Assembly: GCA_019614645.1 (NCBI GenBank)
Contig: JABWDB010000002.1
Coordinates: 20,697,501 to 20,761,500, forward strand
DNA length: 64,000 nt
Reading direction: 5' to 3'
Origin: Stratiolaelaps scimitus
Lineage: Eukaryota; Arthropoda; Arachnida; Mesostigmata; Laelapidae
The position numbers and the translations under genes are program-made. Shown here piece by piece: positions 47,425 to 61,656 of the stretch (the stretch's first letter is position 1; each line of letters opens with the position of its first letter). The notes below the pieces were generated by a model. That model made no database searches, was not told the DNA's origin, and saw nothing but the letters and a program-made list of their open reading frames with translations.

Positions 47425-50400
47425 TCCTATCAATGAGGAGGAGTATCGGTAGCATTATGATTATGGGTAGCAATAGGGTAGCAACGCAGGAACTCTTCGG
47501 ATCGCGTCGGAAAAATCGACTAGTTTAACACATTCGAACGCGAACCTGGGCATGTAACATCAAGACGGACGAACCTACGAATGAATGAATGAATCGTATA
47601 CGTATGTCGTGTGAACGATCCGCCGAGTGGGTGACGACTACATATACCGTCTACGTAGTTCATCCATTGTAGAGCTGCAGATAGCAGAAATGACAATGTG
47701 TGTATGTTTGGTCGGGGGCGGTGTATACGTTGTCCCGCTAGTGTTGTTTACTGTCGCTCGAGACATTCTGCCGCGGTCGGTCGGTTGGTTGGTTGGTCGT
47801 CACTGTCGACGTGTTTGGGGACTCTGGTACTGTCGACATGAGTCGATCATCCACTCTCGTATCCAATCTCATGTGATTGTCTGTGTGTGTGTGTGCTCTC
47901 GCTCGCTTGTGGTTCTATTGGTTGTTGTATGTTTGTACATATCACATGGCTGTCCCTACCGACCACATCAGCATACGGTCACATGTGTATTTCCTGTTAG
48001 AGAAACGTCATCTTGTGTTCGAGAGTGGGAAGGAAGTCGAAATCAGTATACGTTGGTCGGCGTTATATCTAACAGTTATGATAGTTACACATCGTAGCTT
48101 CTTCGTGGCGTAGATAATGAATGCGGTTGTGGCTGTGGTAGTGGTGGTGCCAGCGTAGTACAAGTACTTGTACTCATAGTAAGTGGTCGTTAAGGCAACG
48201 GAACCTGTAAACTGAAAATAGACACAAACCTACCATATTACAGCCTAGAATTGGTCGTTAAGGATGCATCGGAAGATGTACGCCTTTACCCGAACCGAGA
48301 CAGGGGAGCCAGCTCAAAGTAGCCCACTGGCTAACCTACTATAGGTCTTAAGTCATTCATACATATGAACGCGACGAACTAATTTCAGTAATCTGTTTTC
48401 AATAGCAAACATATCACTCGGCCGAGTTGAATATATCCTAAGCAATTTTCATGGTAGATTGTCAATTGAAATTCCTCTCAGTTACGTTTTCGCCGCATCG
48501 AATCATCACAAATAGATCCGGTGTTGATCTGTCGTCTCAGCGGACCTATTGATTGCACTGAAGACAACTGTGTTACATGTTCGATTCGTATCGCAGTGGG
48601 GGGGTCACTTGATCGCATTTCTGCTTCTCAGAATTGACCGCTTTTACTATCTCCACTTCATAATCATCGCTAAAGAAATGGGCAGGCAAAGTTACAGAGA
48701 TAGACCTCGTTTTGTTTGTCTTTCCCGCACCTAACCATATTGAGCCCCATCATTATTCAAGCGAGTTGGTTCCTTTGCGAAAACCTTCGTCTGTTTGAAA
48801 TTGATTCGTCGTACAGCTGCTGCAAGAGAGGATAGATGTACGAGCCATCGATCAAGGCTCGCAGCGATTAAGCGCGCCGTATTTGCACAAGAGCGCAAGT
48901 AGGTTTACATAGCAGCATGTCCGCGAAAACTTTCTCGTTAGATGTAGCCTCTTCAAAGAATGACAAGTTATCCACCTTCCGGACGAACAACGATACGTTA
49001 TGAACTGCAATTCATGTAAATGAACCTTTGGACAGTTAGCTGCTTTTTGCTGAGGGCAAGCAAAACTAATGGAGTGGCACACCCGACGTTTGGCTTGTAG
49101 ATGATTTTTAGGGTAATGCGTAACAAATTCACGCTCTGTCATATACGTCGCGGATATGCGTACGAAGATAGCAGGTCAAGTTGCGTAGCAACGCGAGGCA
49201 CACAAAAATGGAATTGTTATTATCCGCGGGCTCACAGCGAGAGTGAACAACCTGCGGCAGCCTGTACTGGTACATTTCGGACACCCGTACAATGCATCAA
49301 TACGATCGAAATGATGCTGAAACAGCACAGCGGCACTCTCACCAGATGGAGTAGGATCTCGCCTACCTGGCCCCGTCGACCTAGGCCAGGCCCGTCACAG
49401 CGTAGATTGATGCCCCTTGCTCCAAGTGCACCAGCGAGCCGCACACCAGGAATCGCTAATCACGATCACACCCGGCCCGTCAGCGTCCCGCACCTCTTCC
49501 GCAGTGCCGAGACACAGTAAACTGTTAAGCTTATTCCGCCCGTAAAATCTGAACAGGTTAAACTATCGGGCTAAGTAATAAGCTTGTGTAGGGGAGCGAA
49601 CTCGTCCGCTGCCTGAATTGAGCGTTTGTCGATTATAGCGAGGTTTATCCGCCGAAGCAAAACAATGCTCAGGCTGAAGTCGATTCCGAGAAGTGGTGTT
49701 AGTGATATTATAGAAGCAGATGTGAAGGCGAGACCTGACGCTTAGCTTAATCAATTGAGTTGAATGGTGTCAGGTGATGTTGATGTGAGGGTAGAACCAG
49801 TAGATTCAACGTTCACAGCCGATCATAAGCGCGTTCTGCAACGAGTCCTGCAGCGAAGCCGTTGCTGATGTCGTCGTGAACCGTTCGGTTACTCTAATAA
49901 AATATTGCTATCCGGGGTAGCTACCGGCTTCAACGGGTAGTCTTAACCCTGGCTGTTCTATTGTTCGTTTCGAGATCTACACGATCGTACTCAACGATTA
50001 TATGGATCATTTCCTCAGTGCATATGTTAGGGGCCTTTGCGTGTCACTCATGATAGAATATTATAGAGTATCTCGCTCATCTATGAATGCTGACCGTTAT
50101 ACTGAATACGGCGTAACTCAGCAATGAATAGTAGTGTATAACTGTTGCCCCAAGCCGTAAACTGATACGTCAGAGCTTCAGAGAGCGATCCGTGGATACC
50201 CGCACAAGCGGGACCTGCTCAACGGGATGATGATACGGGACAATGTATCATCTTCATTTATACAGCAACTTGCACAGCTTTTAGCCTAAACCCCATCTCT
50301 TCATTGGGTCGTGATTCATTGATTCATTGGAATTAGTTCACCTGTAATCTAAGCTCGTAATTAGCGTATTCTTGATATCGATATGCCCCTGTCCCATCGG

Positions 50401-53400
50401 AGAGACAATCAGAGTATTTCTGTTAGACTTAGCGAGGAGCCCAATAAATAGGAAAATAGACACGTTCATTCTATTTAAGCGTCCCCAGTTGTTAACAGAT
50501 TACAAGTGTGTTCCGAGACACAGGGGAAACTCGCAAAAAAAGCAACTCGATTGTAGACTAATGTCGTGCTCATGACGAGACCCCGATCAACTCGGTGGCA
50601 ACCCGTCAGCCAGCGACTGCTTAGTCTATAAATAAATACCCTGGGGGAACTTACGCACACCATTCATATGACGTTTCATTCAGTGATGTGTGATCTGTAC
50701 ATCACCCTTCTCCACCTCTGCCGAGTTGCCTTGTCTCTTCCCCATGTATCTACGATTCCAACGGCGCTCCATGTCTTCCCGCAGACGCGGCCAGGTAGAT
50801 GTTCAATGTGGTGCTGGCTGCTCTGACGTTGCGCTCCCATTGACGGCATGTTGTTGCTGCTGTTATTGTTGACAAGTCGAGCAGTTTTTACCCACTCGTC
50901 GAAAGCTCACTGCTTCGCCTATCATCTCGATCAGATTTGCGTCGTTTGCGGCGTGGCTACCTACGACTTGTTCCGCGTCTGGTGACCGAGCAGGCGGGTA
51001 CCGCATATAAGACCGCCTCAAATATCGTAGTAAGGACTTGTGGTCGGGCGGGCTTGGGGGGAGGGGGCATGGCCGAGGAAGTCGAAGAGGAAAAAATGCT
51101 ATGTGTATGATGCGGCTACGCCCATGTCACGACGGATGACGACCAGTAAAAGTAAAAACGTTAAAGGCTAGCGGTGCCACGCGGTCTGCCTCTGCGCTGA
51201 TTGTGCTTCTCAAAGCTTTCGACAAATTGGGTCCATTTCCCTCTCTACATTAGCCGCCAGTTGCCTCGGGCCATAGAAATAGGCTCTGCATTTTGCTATC
51301 GTTCGTCGCTCTCCCTTCGCGCGTCCCCCCTTCTCGAGGTAGACTCCATCACCTCCGCTTGTCATCGCGCACTCATCACGGCTTCTGGCTACCGACGCGA
51401 CTTTCGCGTGATTAGCGAACGACGGCTGTACTGTAAAGAAGCTGTTGGTTGAGGGCGAAGACGAACGCGATTTCGGACGTCATCTCGGTTTGGACAGGCA
51501 TCTCGATACGCACGGATCTGGGGAACGTCCCGCTGCTGCCGCCTGAGACGCTGGCCTCTCTGAATGCAGGTGCTTGTAGCAGCATGTGCGTCCTCGAGTG
51601 TTTGTACACGCATCGGCTTGTACATGGGCCAGTCCAACTTTGTCACATTTCCTCTCTCTCTCTCTCCCTTTCATTGGCATGACCGTCAATAGCACGACGA
51701 CGAAATGGAAGAAAACGAAGAGAGGGAGACAAAGTACCATCGTCACTCGAGGCACGGCCAGTAGCAGAGATGTGCCGACGGCAGCGGTGCCAGAGGTTGA
51801 CGGACACGAGTAACCTAGTGTCAGACGGGGAGGGAAACAGCCTTGGGCGCAGAAGCAGTTTGCCTGGATGCCTGTCTATTTTGCTGGCTGAGAGGCAGAC
51901 ATTGAGCCTCGACGGCATTAAGCCGTAATCCGGTTTATTATTCAATAAAACAAAAAATCAAATGGCTAACGATGTCGATAACGACAACGACAGTACCGGC
52001 AATGCTTAGATATAACACGCTGAATCGTACCAATGCGAGTACATCTACACTGAAACACATTGGGCAGACATACGCACGGAGACCACAGCCACACAGCAGA
52101 AGGCAGTGCCCTAGGACGCTGTCCTGTTCTCTGGAAACAGAACAGCGCTTGGCCTTAGGCTCCTTCGCCCTCTCGTTCTGGGTTCAGACGGAAAGCTGTG
52201 TACACGTGTTACCTTGATCCCTCAAAGAAGCCGCTGCGGAGCAACGCAGCCGAGAGAAAAAAACTGTTGTTCCTGTACTCGAAATACAATAAAGATCAGA
52301 ACAGGCAGGACAACCCACCAATTAGCAGATCCGTCCCGCTCTTGTTGTTCGTCTGTTCCAGTGCGGCAGGCAACTGATTGAATGGTAGTGAAAATAATGT
52401 TCGCAGATAAAATGAGATCCCGACTACGACAAGTAGGAGGGCGCAAGCACGAGTAACTGTGTCAGTGTCATTTCCCAAGGTGGTGGCTGATGGTCACTGA
52501 TGGGTCTAAGGCGGTAACCATCCACCAGATGTAGGCTGTCAGCGTTTCCGAACGGAATTCGCTAAGTAGAAATATTGTCTGGCACAAGACGACAAAGACA
52601 ACGCTAATGTGACCAGTAGTTTCTCATTTTTGTTTTGGTTCATTGCGAGAGAGAACTGGTGCATCATGCGAAGCAGGCCTCATTCTAAGATGACCAAGGT
52701 GAGTATCTGGCCCTGTACGATTGGACTCGGGCGACAATGTGATGCGATTATCGGATTTTGGATTCCGAGAACAAAACATCGCGTGCCGTGCTACTTTCAC
52801 GGTCGCAACACGGAGCATTGGACCGTCTGAGGGGGGGGACTGTATTCCAACAGGTTTAACTACTTTAAAATACAATACGCAATAAGCAATTGCTCGAATC
52901 TACGCGATCAGTAAATACTCATATAACTTATATATTATATGAACATAAGTCGTAAAGAGTCAACAAATGGAGCGTTCAAGATCCATGAGCTACATCCGCG
53001 CACATATACCTGACAAAAAGAAAATAGTTTACGAACGTCAAAATAATTATACCACTGAAGAAGCAACGATAAGTGTCTCGTTTTGTCACACCCGGTGGAA
53101 TACCCTGTTCGACTTTTAGCACTATTACAGGCCGCTACTGCGCCACCGGCGTGTAGCGCTTTACCGGCACCATTTACCTCATTCATTTGTTTTCCCATTC
53201 TGGAGTTTGTTCTCGCGGTTTCACTGCGATAGGACAGCTGACACGATCTGCCGCACAATCATTGGCAGCGTGTTTCTGAAAGTTGAAAGTGAACGCGGCG
53301 CCGCAGGTCAAGCCGGTGCACGAACGAAAAAAAAAATAAAACAGGAATATCTACGGACTGCCAAGCTGGGTCGGGGCAGCGGCAGTAGCACTGACAAGAA

Positions 53401-53658
53401 TAATTTTTCACCCAAAAAAGCTTCGCCTCTCGAGAGCCGATTCGCTGGTCGTCTTTACCCTCCACTCCCTCCTCCATCGCTCTCTCGCTGTCTCTCTCTG
53501 TCTCGAAGCGGTCGGTATCTGTTGCGCGGCCGGAATCTAAGTCCTGCTTTGTTACCTCAGCGGTCGCTGTCGCCTTTGCCAATGGAATGGACACCGATCA
53601 ATGCCGACAGAAATGAAGACGACAGACCAGCAGCAGGAACCACCACGAACACGCAGAC

Positions 53659-53678
53659 TTCTCTCTCTCTCTCTCTCT
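53659..53678. repeat. (CT)n microsatellite
   Basis: About nine CT dinucleotides. It gives the Ser-Leu run in the unsupported 181-codon frame here. Confidence 0.85.
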
Positions 53679-55668
53679 GTCTCGTTGTGCCGTTTCGCCG
53701 GGAAACTTCTGGCAACGCGACACGCTCTGAGAACATCGCTACATACACATAATGTATACTCATGAGTTGAAAAATATCTCGTGCTCGAAGGCCGCTGTCA
53801 GGCTGCGGGCTGGCATACGCAGAGAAATCGAACGTGCAACCGAGCAGGATAGCGGACGTGAGTGTTAGTCTACATCAGTGGGCAGTTAGGAGCCGGGTGC
53901 ATTGGCTTGTCTGTCTACTCAGATGCAATGGTAGAAGTCGCTGCTGCGACTCGCTTTCTATCTCTCGACAAATGACTTATACTGTTGACACTGATGATTC
54001 TACGGCTCTTGTTGACCCCAATCGTGTGGACGAGCCAGTTGGCCCATCTACATAGTGTGTGTATATATATGTAGATAGCTAGGTAGGTAGCTTTGTGAGC
54101 AGTGTGTGCGTTTCTCAATCCTGTTGTTTTTAAATGGTTCCTAATGGTCTCAATTTGCGGTTGGGCCACATTCGGTGTTCGTTCTATGATGCTATTCGTG
54201 GTTGCTTGTTTCTGCCTAGTGGCGACCAGAGGAAGAAACGGATTTCTCTCTGTTTGTTTTTGTTTCTGTATGTGAACCAAGCTCTCGGATCCTCTAGGTA
54301 AAATGCGTTTAGAGGTAATCTCATGTATATTAAGTGGTATGGTATTTCGAAGGTTGACTATGTATATGTATGGCATGCATTTTATGTCTGTTGATAACGC
54401 AGCTGAACAGTAGTCGATCGAGGTACTAGTTCACATTATTTTGTAAACATGACTTGCAAACAATATACAAACTTACCATTTCAGACCCATAACTTCTAGA
54501 CAGCCAGCTATATGCTTATGTGTGTTCAAAGCGTCATGGAATAACGTTTGAGTAATGAAAGCCCTGCTAATTACGGGTGTAAGCAATTGCAATGCTGTTT
54601 GCACACCCTCTGCTTTCTGCACTGTTTAACGTAACGTCTGCTAAGGATATTTCGACCAGGTCGGCGTTTTGTGAGTAATTTACTACTAACCCAAACAGAT
54701 GTCACCTTTATCTGATGTTTAATTCATCTTTATTTGTCGTATCTGGCTACCATTTTTATCGTGAAAATCTGCTCTACGCGTAAGCAAAATCTTCTGAACA
54801 CAACTCGAGCTAGATAAACCCTGCGAGGGACGCTATTATGCCTCAACAGAGCCTAATGATTTGGCAGTTCATTTGCACGATCTGCGGACCATTCGGCTTC
54901 GTCACACACACACACTCATAAACACGAATCGTCATCACCAAGCAAATTCTTTTAACTAACACAGCTAGTAGTTGAATAGTAGTTGGCATGATACTATACA
55001 TGGCTTTCACTACATTGAAGTGTAGCCTTATCCACGTAGCTCTACCATGCGAAAAGTCCTATGTCTTGACTGAAGCGATACGATTCTACCGTTAATTTGC
55101 CCGTCATCTCGACTTCTACCTCTGTGCAGATGATTGGACCGTTGATGCTAGCGGCTTCACGCTTATTTGTGTTCGCTTCGATTTACGATTATGGACGAGG
55201 CAAGGTCCATAGATCTCGAGGCCCTGCGGATCTTTTCAGCAGAGCATGGGCATGAACAACCTGCGAGGTCCCTTGATTTGGATATTACATCCATTCGTTG
55301 GGTGCTTGGGCTCGAGACGCGACACATCGCCAGCGTTTGCTTGTTTTTGTCGGAATAGCCCTTGATTGGGGCGATTTGCTTCGGAGCTATTCTCTTCTAC
55401 TAGGGCCTACAAGGCCCTGTCCAGACGATTCGTTCATCACGATGGACATGCGTAGGTCGGTTAATGTAGAGGAGGTACCTTCAATGTATTTGACGATCTT
55501 CGGTCTATCTGCGTTATTATCTAGGCTTTTTTTTTAATACACTGTGTTGGTTTCATTGCATTCGATATCAAAGTATGAGTTCGCAATGTCCACATCTCAT
55601 GTGTGCTGTTCTCTGCAATTGTGCATATGTTGGCAGTCAAGTAGAAGCTCCCCACAACCAAGCGTAGC

Positions 55669-56142
55669 ATGGTCCTCAACGAACGGGTCCAGAAGCTTCC
55701 GTTAGCAATATACGATCTATATCTGCGCAATTACAACCGTGAAGTTTGCCAAACGCAGCAGGCATTCGAAGATAGGGACGTGTAGATAGGTGCCGTAGCC
55801 GCGTCCACACAACGACGGCTATGGCCCGTAGCCGCGGAGCTGTGGTTTGTCTCCGATGGACAGATACAGTTGTATTCCCCACCGCTCACCTTGCAATGGC
55901 ACTACTCTGCGAGCAAAGCTGATCGTAGTGTGGCTTCTACAACGAGCAGTCGTAAGTCTGAGCCAACAAGCATAGGCTGGTGGCGAATGTTTGCGCGACA
56001 GTTTCGCCTGTTGTTGCCAGCTCGAGTCCGACTCTACTTTCTGTCTCATCCACAATGTGACATTTGGAGTTTGGTTCCGCCTTGTCTGGAACCCAACGAG
56101 GACACCGTCGCCGCCGCCGCCGCCGCTGCCGGCTATGATTAG
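55669..56142 (+). pseudogene. Unrecognised frame interrupted by one in-frame TAG
   Basis: An ATG at 55669 opens 38 codons (MVLNERVQKLPLAIYDLYLR...) to a TAG at 55783-55785. The same frame then stays open for 118 more codons to a TAG at 56140. The second part contains aromatic-rich RLYFLSHPQCDIW and ends in a poly-Ala run coded by GCC repeats. It could be a decayed gene, an exon with different borders, or chance. Each half alone is within the expected length of random ORFs. Confidence 0.15.
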
Positions 56143-57328
56143 CCCGCACCAGCGCACGGTCAGTGCTCGATCTCTTTTAGCATCATCCTTCTAGCTTCGT
56201 TTGTCTGTTACGCCAATGTTCGACTTCGTGTCTCCGCGTTCACTTTCTCTCGCTAGTAGACCTAGTGTGCTCGCAGAGCGCGTAGACCGGTTCGAGAAAT
56301 TTGAACGATTTGCCGGGGCGAGCAGAGTGACATATCCTGACCCCTCCACCGCTGGCTGGCTGGCTGGGTATAGCACCACGATAAGCGGTGACGAACTCCG
56401 TGGTGCTTCTAGTGGGAGCACAGTGGACAGGGTACGCGAACGATCGAGTCGAAGTGGGATCATTGAGTGCGTGTGATCTGTTGAACGCCGTGTGGTGTGT
56501 GTGTGCGTGCCAGCGCGCTCGTTGTCTGACGCAGATGTAGAGACAGGCGATAATGGGCGTCATCACCAATCAGGCACGCTCGTTAGGTGATAGCCATATG
56601 GATATTTGGTTCTAATATCATCTGCTGTGGCTAGATGTTCGATACCGATTTACCGTGTTGACCGTGGAACACTGTAACCGCTGGAACATAGTCAGTACAG
56701 TATACTGGAATAATGGATGAACGCCAACCGGTCACCATCGTCGTCGTAGTTGTTTGAATGAATGGAATGAGACGGCGAAAATATTTCCGATTTTTTTTTC
56801 GAGATATTTCAAGACGCAAATACACACAGGGATACAAGAGATAGACGAAACTTAACAGTGGTGTCATGCTATGGCCTTACTCTGTATAGGCTTACTCTGT
56901 AACGTCACTAATAATGGGATATATATAAATTGGTCGATATTTGATGACCGTTTAAATAAATAGGTTTTTTTCAAGCGAAATGACTTATCATGAGCACACA
57001 CGAGCCTCGCATGATGACCTGACTAAACGCCAGTTACGGACACAGTCACTTGTTCAGCAATGGCAGCACTAGTGATTGCCTGTACCATAGAGAGTCACGG
57101 ATGTTTCGATCAGTGATCCAGGCCAGTGTTTCCAACCTACCTTAGGGGGAATTGGAAAAGAAACTTAACAGGGGGTGAGCTTGCTTGGCGAGTCAACAGA
57201 AGTCAATACTACTACCTAGTCATCCAGTCGTCTTATGGCCGAGTGTTATATTCCTGATGACAAAATTTTGTAAATAGCAACGTAGAGCCATATGAAACGT
57301 CGTCGTAATATCGCCTAAACAGATCCCC

Positions 57329-57348
57329 TATATATATATATATATATA
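57329..57348. repeat. (TA)n microsatellite
   Basis: About ten TA dinucleotides, followed by a short GA run. Confidence 0.85.
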
Positions 57349-60120
57349 CAGAGGGAGAGAGATCTATTGCGAATTTGATTTGGTCTGCGGAGCCTCCTCT
57401 ATTGCATCCTTTTTCCCCCACTAATTGCACTAATTGTATTATCATCACACCAGCTCAGCTTAGCACCTATTTCATAGCATGATCGCGAAGTTGTGCTGCG
57501 GTCCATTCGAACCTCCCATAACCTCTATTTCAACGCCTCGCTCGTCCCCCTCGCGATCTCCATAGGCTTGGCCTCGTCTCGTACCAAGCCACACTGAGAG
57601 GATGGCACACCCTTCTTCGAGATATGAGCTTTTCCTCAACCCACCTACAATACCTCCACCTTATGCTTTACTCCGAGCCAAGCATCGCTCAAGCCAAGAC
57701 TCCACTATTCGTCTTCGGTGTCTCTGGCCCCTCCGAGCTGCGTCAATGTCCTCTCCCATTCCAATCGAGGCAAGACAGGACAGCATAGGCCAGCGAGTGG
57801 CAAAGGCCTGCGAAGAGGATGATGAAAGATCAGGCCGTTGGGAAGTTAGTTGGCGGTGTGTGTTCCAATAGCCAATAATCTGTCTCCTGGGACCCAAGGA
57901 GCTAAGGAGACATTGGCCTGGCATCCCCCGCCTCTCCCGGCGCCCTCTCCAGGTCCACTTTGCCACAAATCACCGATTGCACACTTTCCACATCAACACA
58001 CAATGGTTGACTGGCTGGCGGCAGACTGGGACGCACGCACCCAACTGCGACTGCGCACACAGAGGCACACTGTCGCAAGCCGACGGCACCCCAGCCCCAG
58101 CGATCCTAGCGATTCTGGCAAGCCGTGAAAGCAGCGAGATGAGAGGTGCAAGAGTGAGCGGGCTAACGCGCGCGTCTCCCTGATGCGTCGGCGGCGATAG
58201 CAACCAAAGGCAGGGGCAAGCTCAGACGAGCAGTTCTCGCTCCGATCACTGATTCGTAGTCGCTTACTGTTCAGCTAACAAACTCAGTAGTCATCATCTA
58301 TCTGCTTGCGAAGTGGACCACCGACACACAGCACGGCGAGAGAAGCACTATTGCGTGGCGGCTTTCAGGAGGGCAATGTCGAACTGGGGCTGCGGGGCTA
58401 CGCTACTGTAAGGGCAGTTTTGCGGAGCAGGCTACAAGCGCGTTCCGATCGGGGGGGGATTGAGAGAGCCCCAGTTAAGTTGGCTGCTGACAGAGGGTCG
58501 GCGTCTGGACAACGACCACCGATGCCGACTGAGAACTCGCCCGAGGCTGTTTGTGACCGACCGCAGAGGGGTAACGCCGCGAAATCGGGACAGGCGGGGG
58601 AGGACGAGGGGTCCGACGACAGCGGGGAACTTGTCCGAACTCCAGTTGATCTGGTTCGGTTCGCTATGACATCGCGCAGCTGCACTCGGCGCGGAAATCC
58701 AAGGACTTCTTCTTAGCACTTGCGGGAGGCAGTTGACAGTTTCGTTATAGCGGCAAATGAGCGGAACCGAAAGTGAGCTAAGTGGTATATGGGTGAGAAC
58801 GGAGGTCCGACGGATAATCACAGCGACGTCGGAATCGATAAACCCTTGCTCTCTCAATGGAGATTAACGCATGCTTGGTCGCTTCGTACATTTTGCTGCC
58901 GATTGGGTGGGCTTTTTGGACAGCTCGAATCTTTTGGCAAACAGACGTCATGTCTAATACAATTTGCTAAGATGTCCTGCCGTCTGTCCTTTTCTATCGG
59001 ACATTTTTTTTGCTGCTTGTGGAGAAATGCACCTCCAACAAATGAGTTTGATTCAACAAACTTGTGGATTGGCAAATCTATTACATGTAATTTAATGTAT
59101 ATTAAAGCATAAAAGCTAGCACAACAGTTAAGTCCGGGACAACTCGATTCTTTCAGATTATATTTTGAATAACGGGTTCGGATCACCACCGGGAATCAAC
59201 GAACAAGCGTTCTGATGCCTCAGATGTCCACCAACCCAATGTGAGTTTTGTCATTCGCTATTGCTGTTTAACTCTCGCAACGAAGCCGGCAGCCATAGCT
59301 TCGAATATGCCTGGCTGTGTAAGGTCTTCGCGTCAACCTCAAACGTTAGAGGACAGCAAGTTACCGGGCAAACTCACGTTATTGCCACGATCAAGCGTAG
59401 TGCTAAGCGTCAAAGTATCGATTCGTGTAGAGGACGCGCGAACCTCCAACTGAATCCAGACGATTGCAATATCTATGAGGCTTTCAATCTCTACATTCAC
59501 TACTTTTTGTCATCTCTTGTTAATCATATATCGATGTTTGATCGAAACGAAGGCCGCCAACGTGGGAGGCGTTTTATGCCGCCTCTTGTTCAGCATGTCC
59601 CACTACAAAATCTACTAATGCTGCAAAGTATACATAGCGACAACACTAGCTGCTTAAATGATGACAGCACAAGGCGATTCAGGATCGACAAGCAAGAGTT
59701 GTTACAATCATATTTTGTCTATGTCGAACTCTCGATTATTTAGCCGTTCAGGTACCCATGCGCGAATCATCACCCAGAGTGGCGCTATTGCTGCCACGGT
59801 GCCGCCGCTTGTCTCAAGTGCCTCATAAGCTAATCCCTGTGGAACTAAGGTCTAGCCAGCGCCTAGTTTATTGAGTCCGTCGTTTCTTCAAACATTTACC
59901 CTTCAAAGTTAGTATAGTCGCACCCCTTCATTCCATCGATGTCGCTGCGTTCCCGCACCTCATCGACCGGATGATATGGTCTGCGCCGGCGGACCTCTCT
60001 CTCTCTGTCTCTCTTCCTCTCGTTCGTGTTCGTCCGTTCGTTAATTCGCTATTCAGCTAAGCATAAACAGAGAATTCACTCAGCTCTGTTCGGCCTCCAT
60101 TGGCTGTGCGGCTCGCACAA

Positions 60121-60189
60121 ACATATATATATATATATATACATATATATATACATTCGTCTTTCATGTGAGCGTGTGTGTGTGTGTGT
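60121..60189. repeat. (TA)n tract followed by a (GT)n tract
   Basis: TA-rich at 60121-60154 with one interruption, then GT dinucleotides at about 60174-60189. Confidence 0.85.
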
Positions 60190-61656
60190 CGATGGATCTG
60201 AGCGTTTGTTTCGGCAGGATTTTTATTTCTGGTACGAGATTGCTGGAGCAGCCGCAGCGTCCAAGCACTACTCTACCAGCAACTCGCGCCTATCTCCTTG
60301 TCCTTCGTTTGCCTTGCGTGTCGCTACCATTGTACTAACTACCACTGTCGAAAGCTCGTAGACACGCTCAGTTCTTCTCGAAACGCACGACGCGCACCCC
60401 CTACTGCAGTACCACCAGCAGAACTATCGTACTAGTGTTAGTAGGTATAAGCAAGTGGCTCTGAGGACACGCGGCCAGAAGCAGCCGGTCTTCAGCAGTC
60501 GACCCAGCCTCCAGCCGCCAGTTACCCTCCTCCCGGTGAGCCAGCCCTCATCACGAACAGTGGAACACCGCCTTCGTAGCTGTATCCTTGCAGCCAGACT
60601 ATTATATACAGTGCATTCGTTCCTACAGCGTTACGCGTTATTCCCATAGCAAAATACTACAACATCGCAGTATACACGAAGAGCACAAAAATCGACCCGT
60701 TGCCGCTGGGTCCCTGCAGCTGCTGATGTGGTCGGGACGGGACAGGAAAGCAATATTCGCATAGTTTGACTGGTTCGTCGCTCGTTCAGGCAGCAGCAGC
60801 AGGCTAATACATACTGGGTTGCTGGGTCTGGACCCACAGATCTCTTGCATCGTTGCACGCCTCCCATTATTGCCAGCCATCATCCAATATCCGTACATAG
60901 ATTCAAATAAACTTTATTCAAGCGTATATAACAAGCCCGGAGGCCGTATCCGTCTGTGGAAACTGATCAATAATATGATATTAACTAAATATGATCTAAC
61001 GAGTGTTATCCGACGTATATATCTGTAACGACGATAGCATGCGTATAGATTCGTTCAAGAATGGGTCTCTTTACAATAGAGAAGGACGTGTTCTTCAAAA
61101 CCTCGGATACGTCGAAGCAGAGATGACACCGCATGTAACTCCATAGTTGCTCTACACTGTATTGCCTCCCCTTAAAAACGACCTAATTATGTAGCTGCAG
61201 GATGACGAGTACGCGTCACAGTGTAACTTTAGCAATAAATCGCCTCACGTTGGCGTATTCAACACTATTGACATTTGAACTGTCAGCTTAAAAGATTTCT
61301 TATAGAACAGCAGAGCTGCCCGGGAAAATCTCCTGGATTCCTTTAATATCTCAATCCTTTAGTGGATACCTTGATTTATTTAGTATCAAGTCCAGATTTA
61401 TTTATTAACCACAATCATAAAATTCGTTCTTAGTATTGAAGTTTCTGGTCAGCAGGAAGATTGTTCTTGACGTTCAGTCGTAGGGATGGATGAAGGTGGA
61501 TGCCGTTTCGGTTTGTTGGTTTTGGAAGCTAGTGGTGAGGATGTCCGTTGTCTCATATTATTTCTCATCTTCAATCCTCTGTGATTGAATAACGACCAAT
61601 TAAGGCAAACAGCTAGTAACGATTAAAGATATGTATGCTAAATACACGCCTTGGAG

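Larger units (their letters stand above)
41970..55668. other. Long gene-free stretch, ~13.7 kb
   Basis: No exon I can support. Microsatellites are frequent (several listed). CCG/CAG patches occur near 44.4, 46.08 and 47.3 kb, and GA/CT-rich DNA at 46.5-46.9, 51.65 and 53.66 kb. The longest frame (53207-53752 plus, 181 codons) is built on CT-repeat and GC-rich sequence and looks non-coding. Confidence 0.45.
56143..61656. other. Gene-free stretch including a GC-rich block
   Basis: No exon supported. The part at about 57.6-58.7 kb is GC-rich with long overlapping frames on both strands, a composition effect. A 160-codon frame at 59261-59743 (plus) has no recognisable domain. TA tracts lie at 57329-57348 and 60121-60154. 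Confidence 0.45.

Noticed and set aside
53207..53752. 181-codon plus-strand frame
   Set aside because: It is made of CT-repeat (Ser/Leu) and GC-rich sequence, with competing open frames on the other strand and no recognisable motif.
58306..58857. Overlapping 136- and 141-codon frames on opposite strands
   Set aside because: The region is GC-rich, which lowers stop frequency on both strands. Neither frame has recognisable motifs.
59261..59743. 160-codon plus-strand frame as a gene
   Set aside because: About one random frame of this length is expected in 64 kb of this composition. It has no domain, and its first in-frame ATG lies deep inside. A perfect donor GTGAGT at 59240 in another frame suggests the start lies in non-coding DNA.
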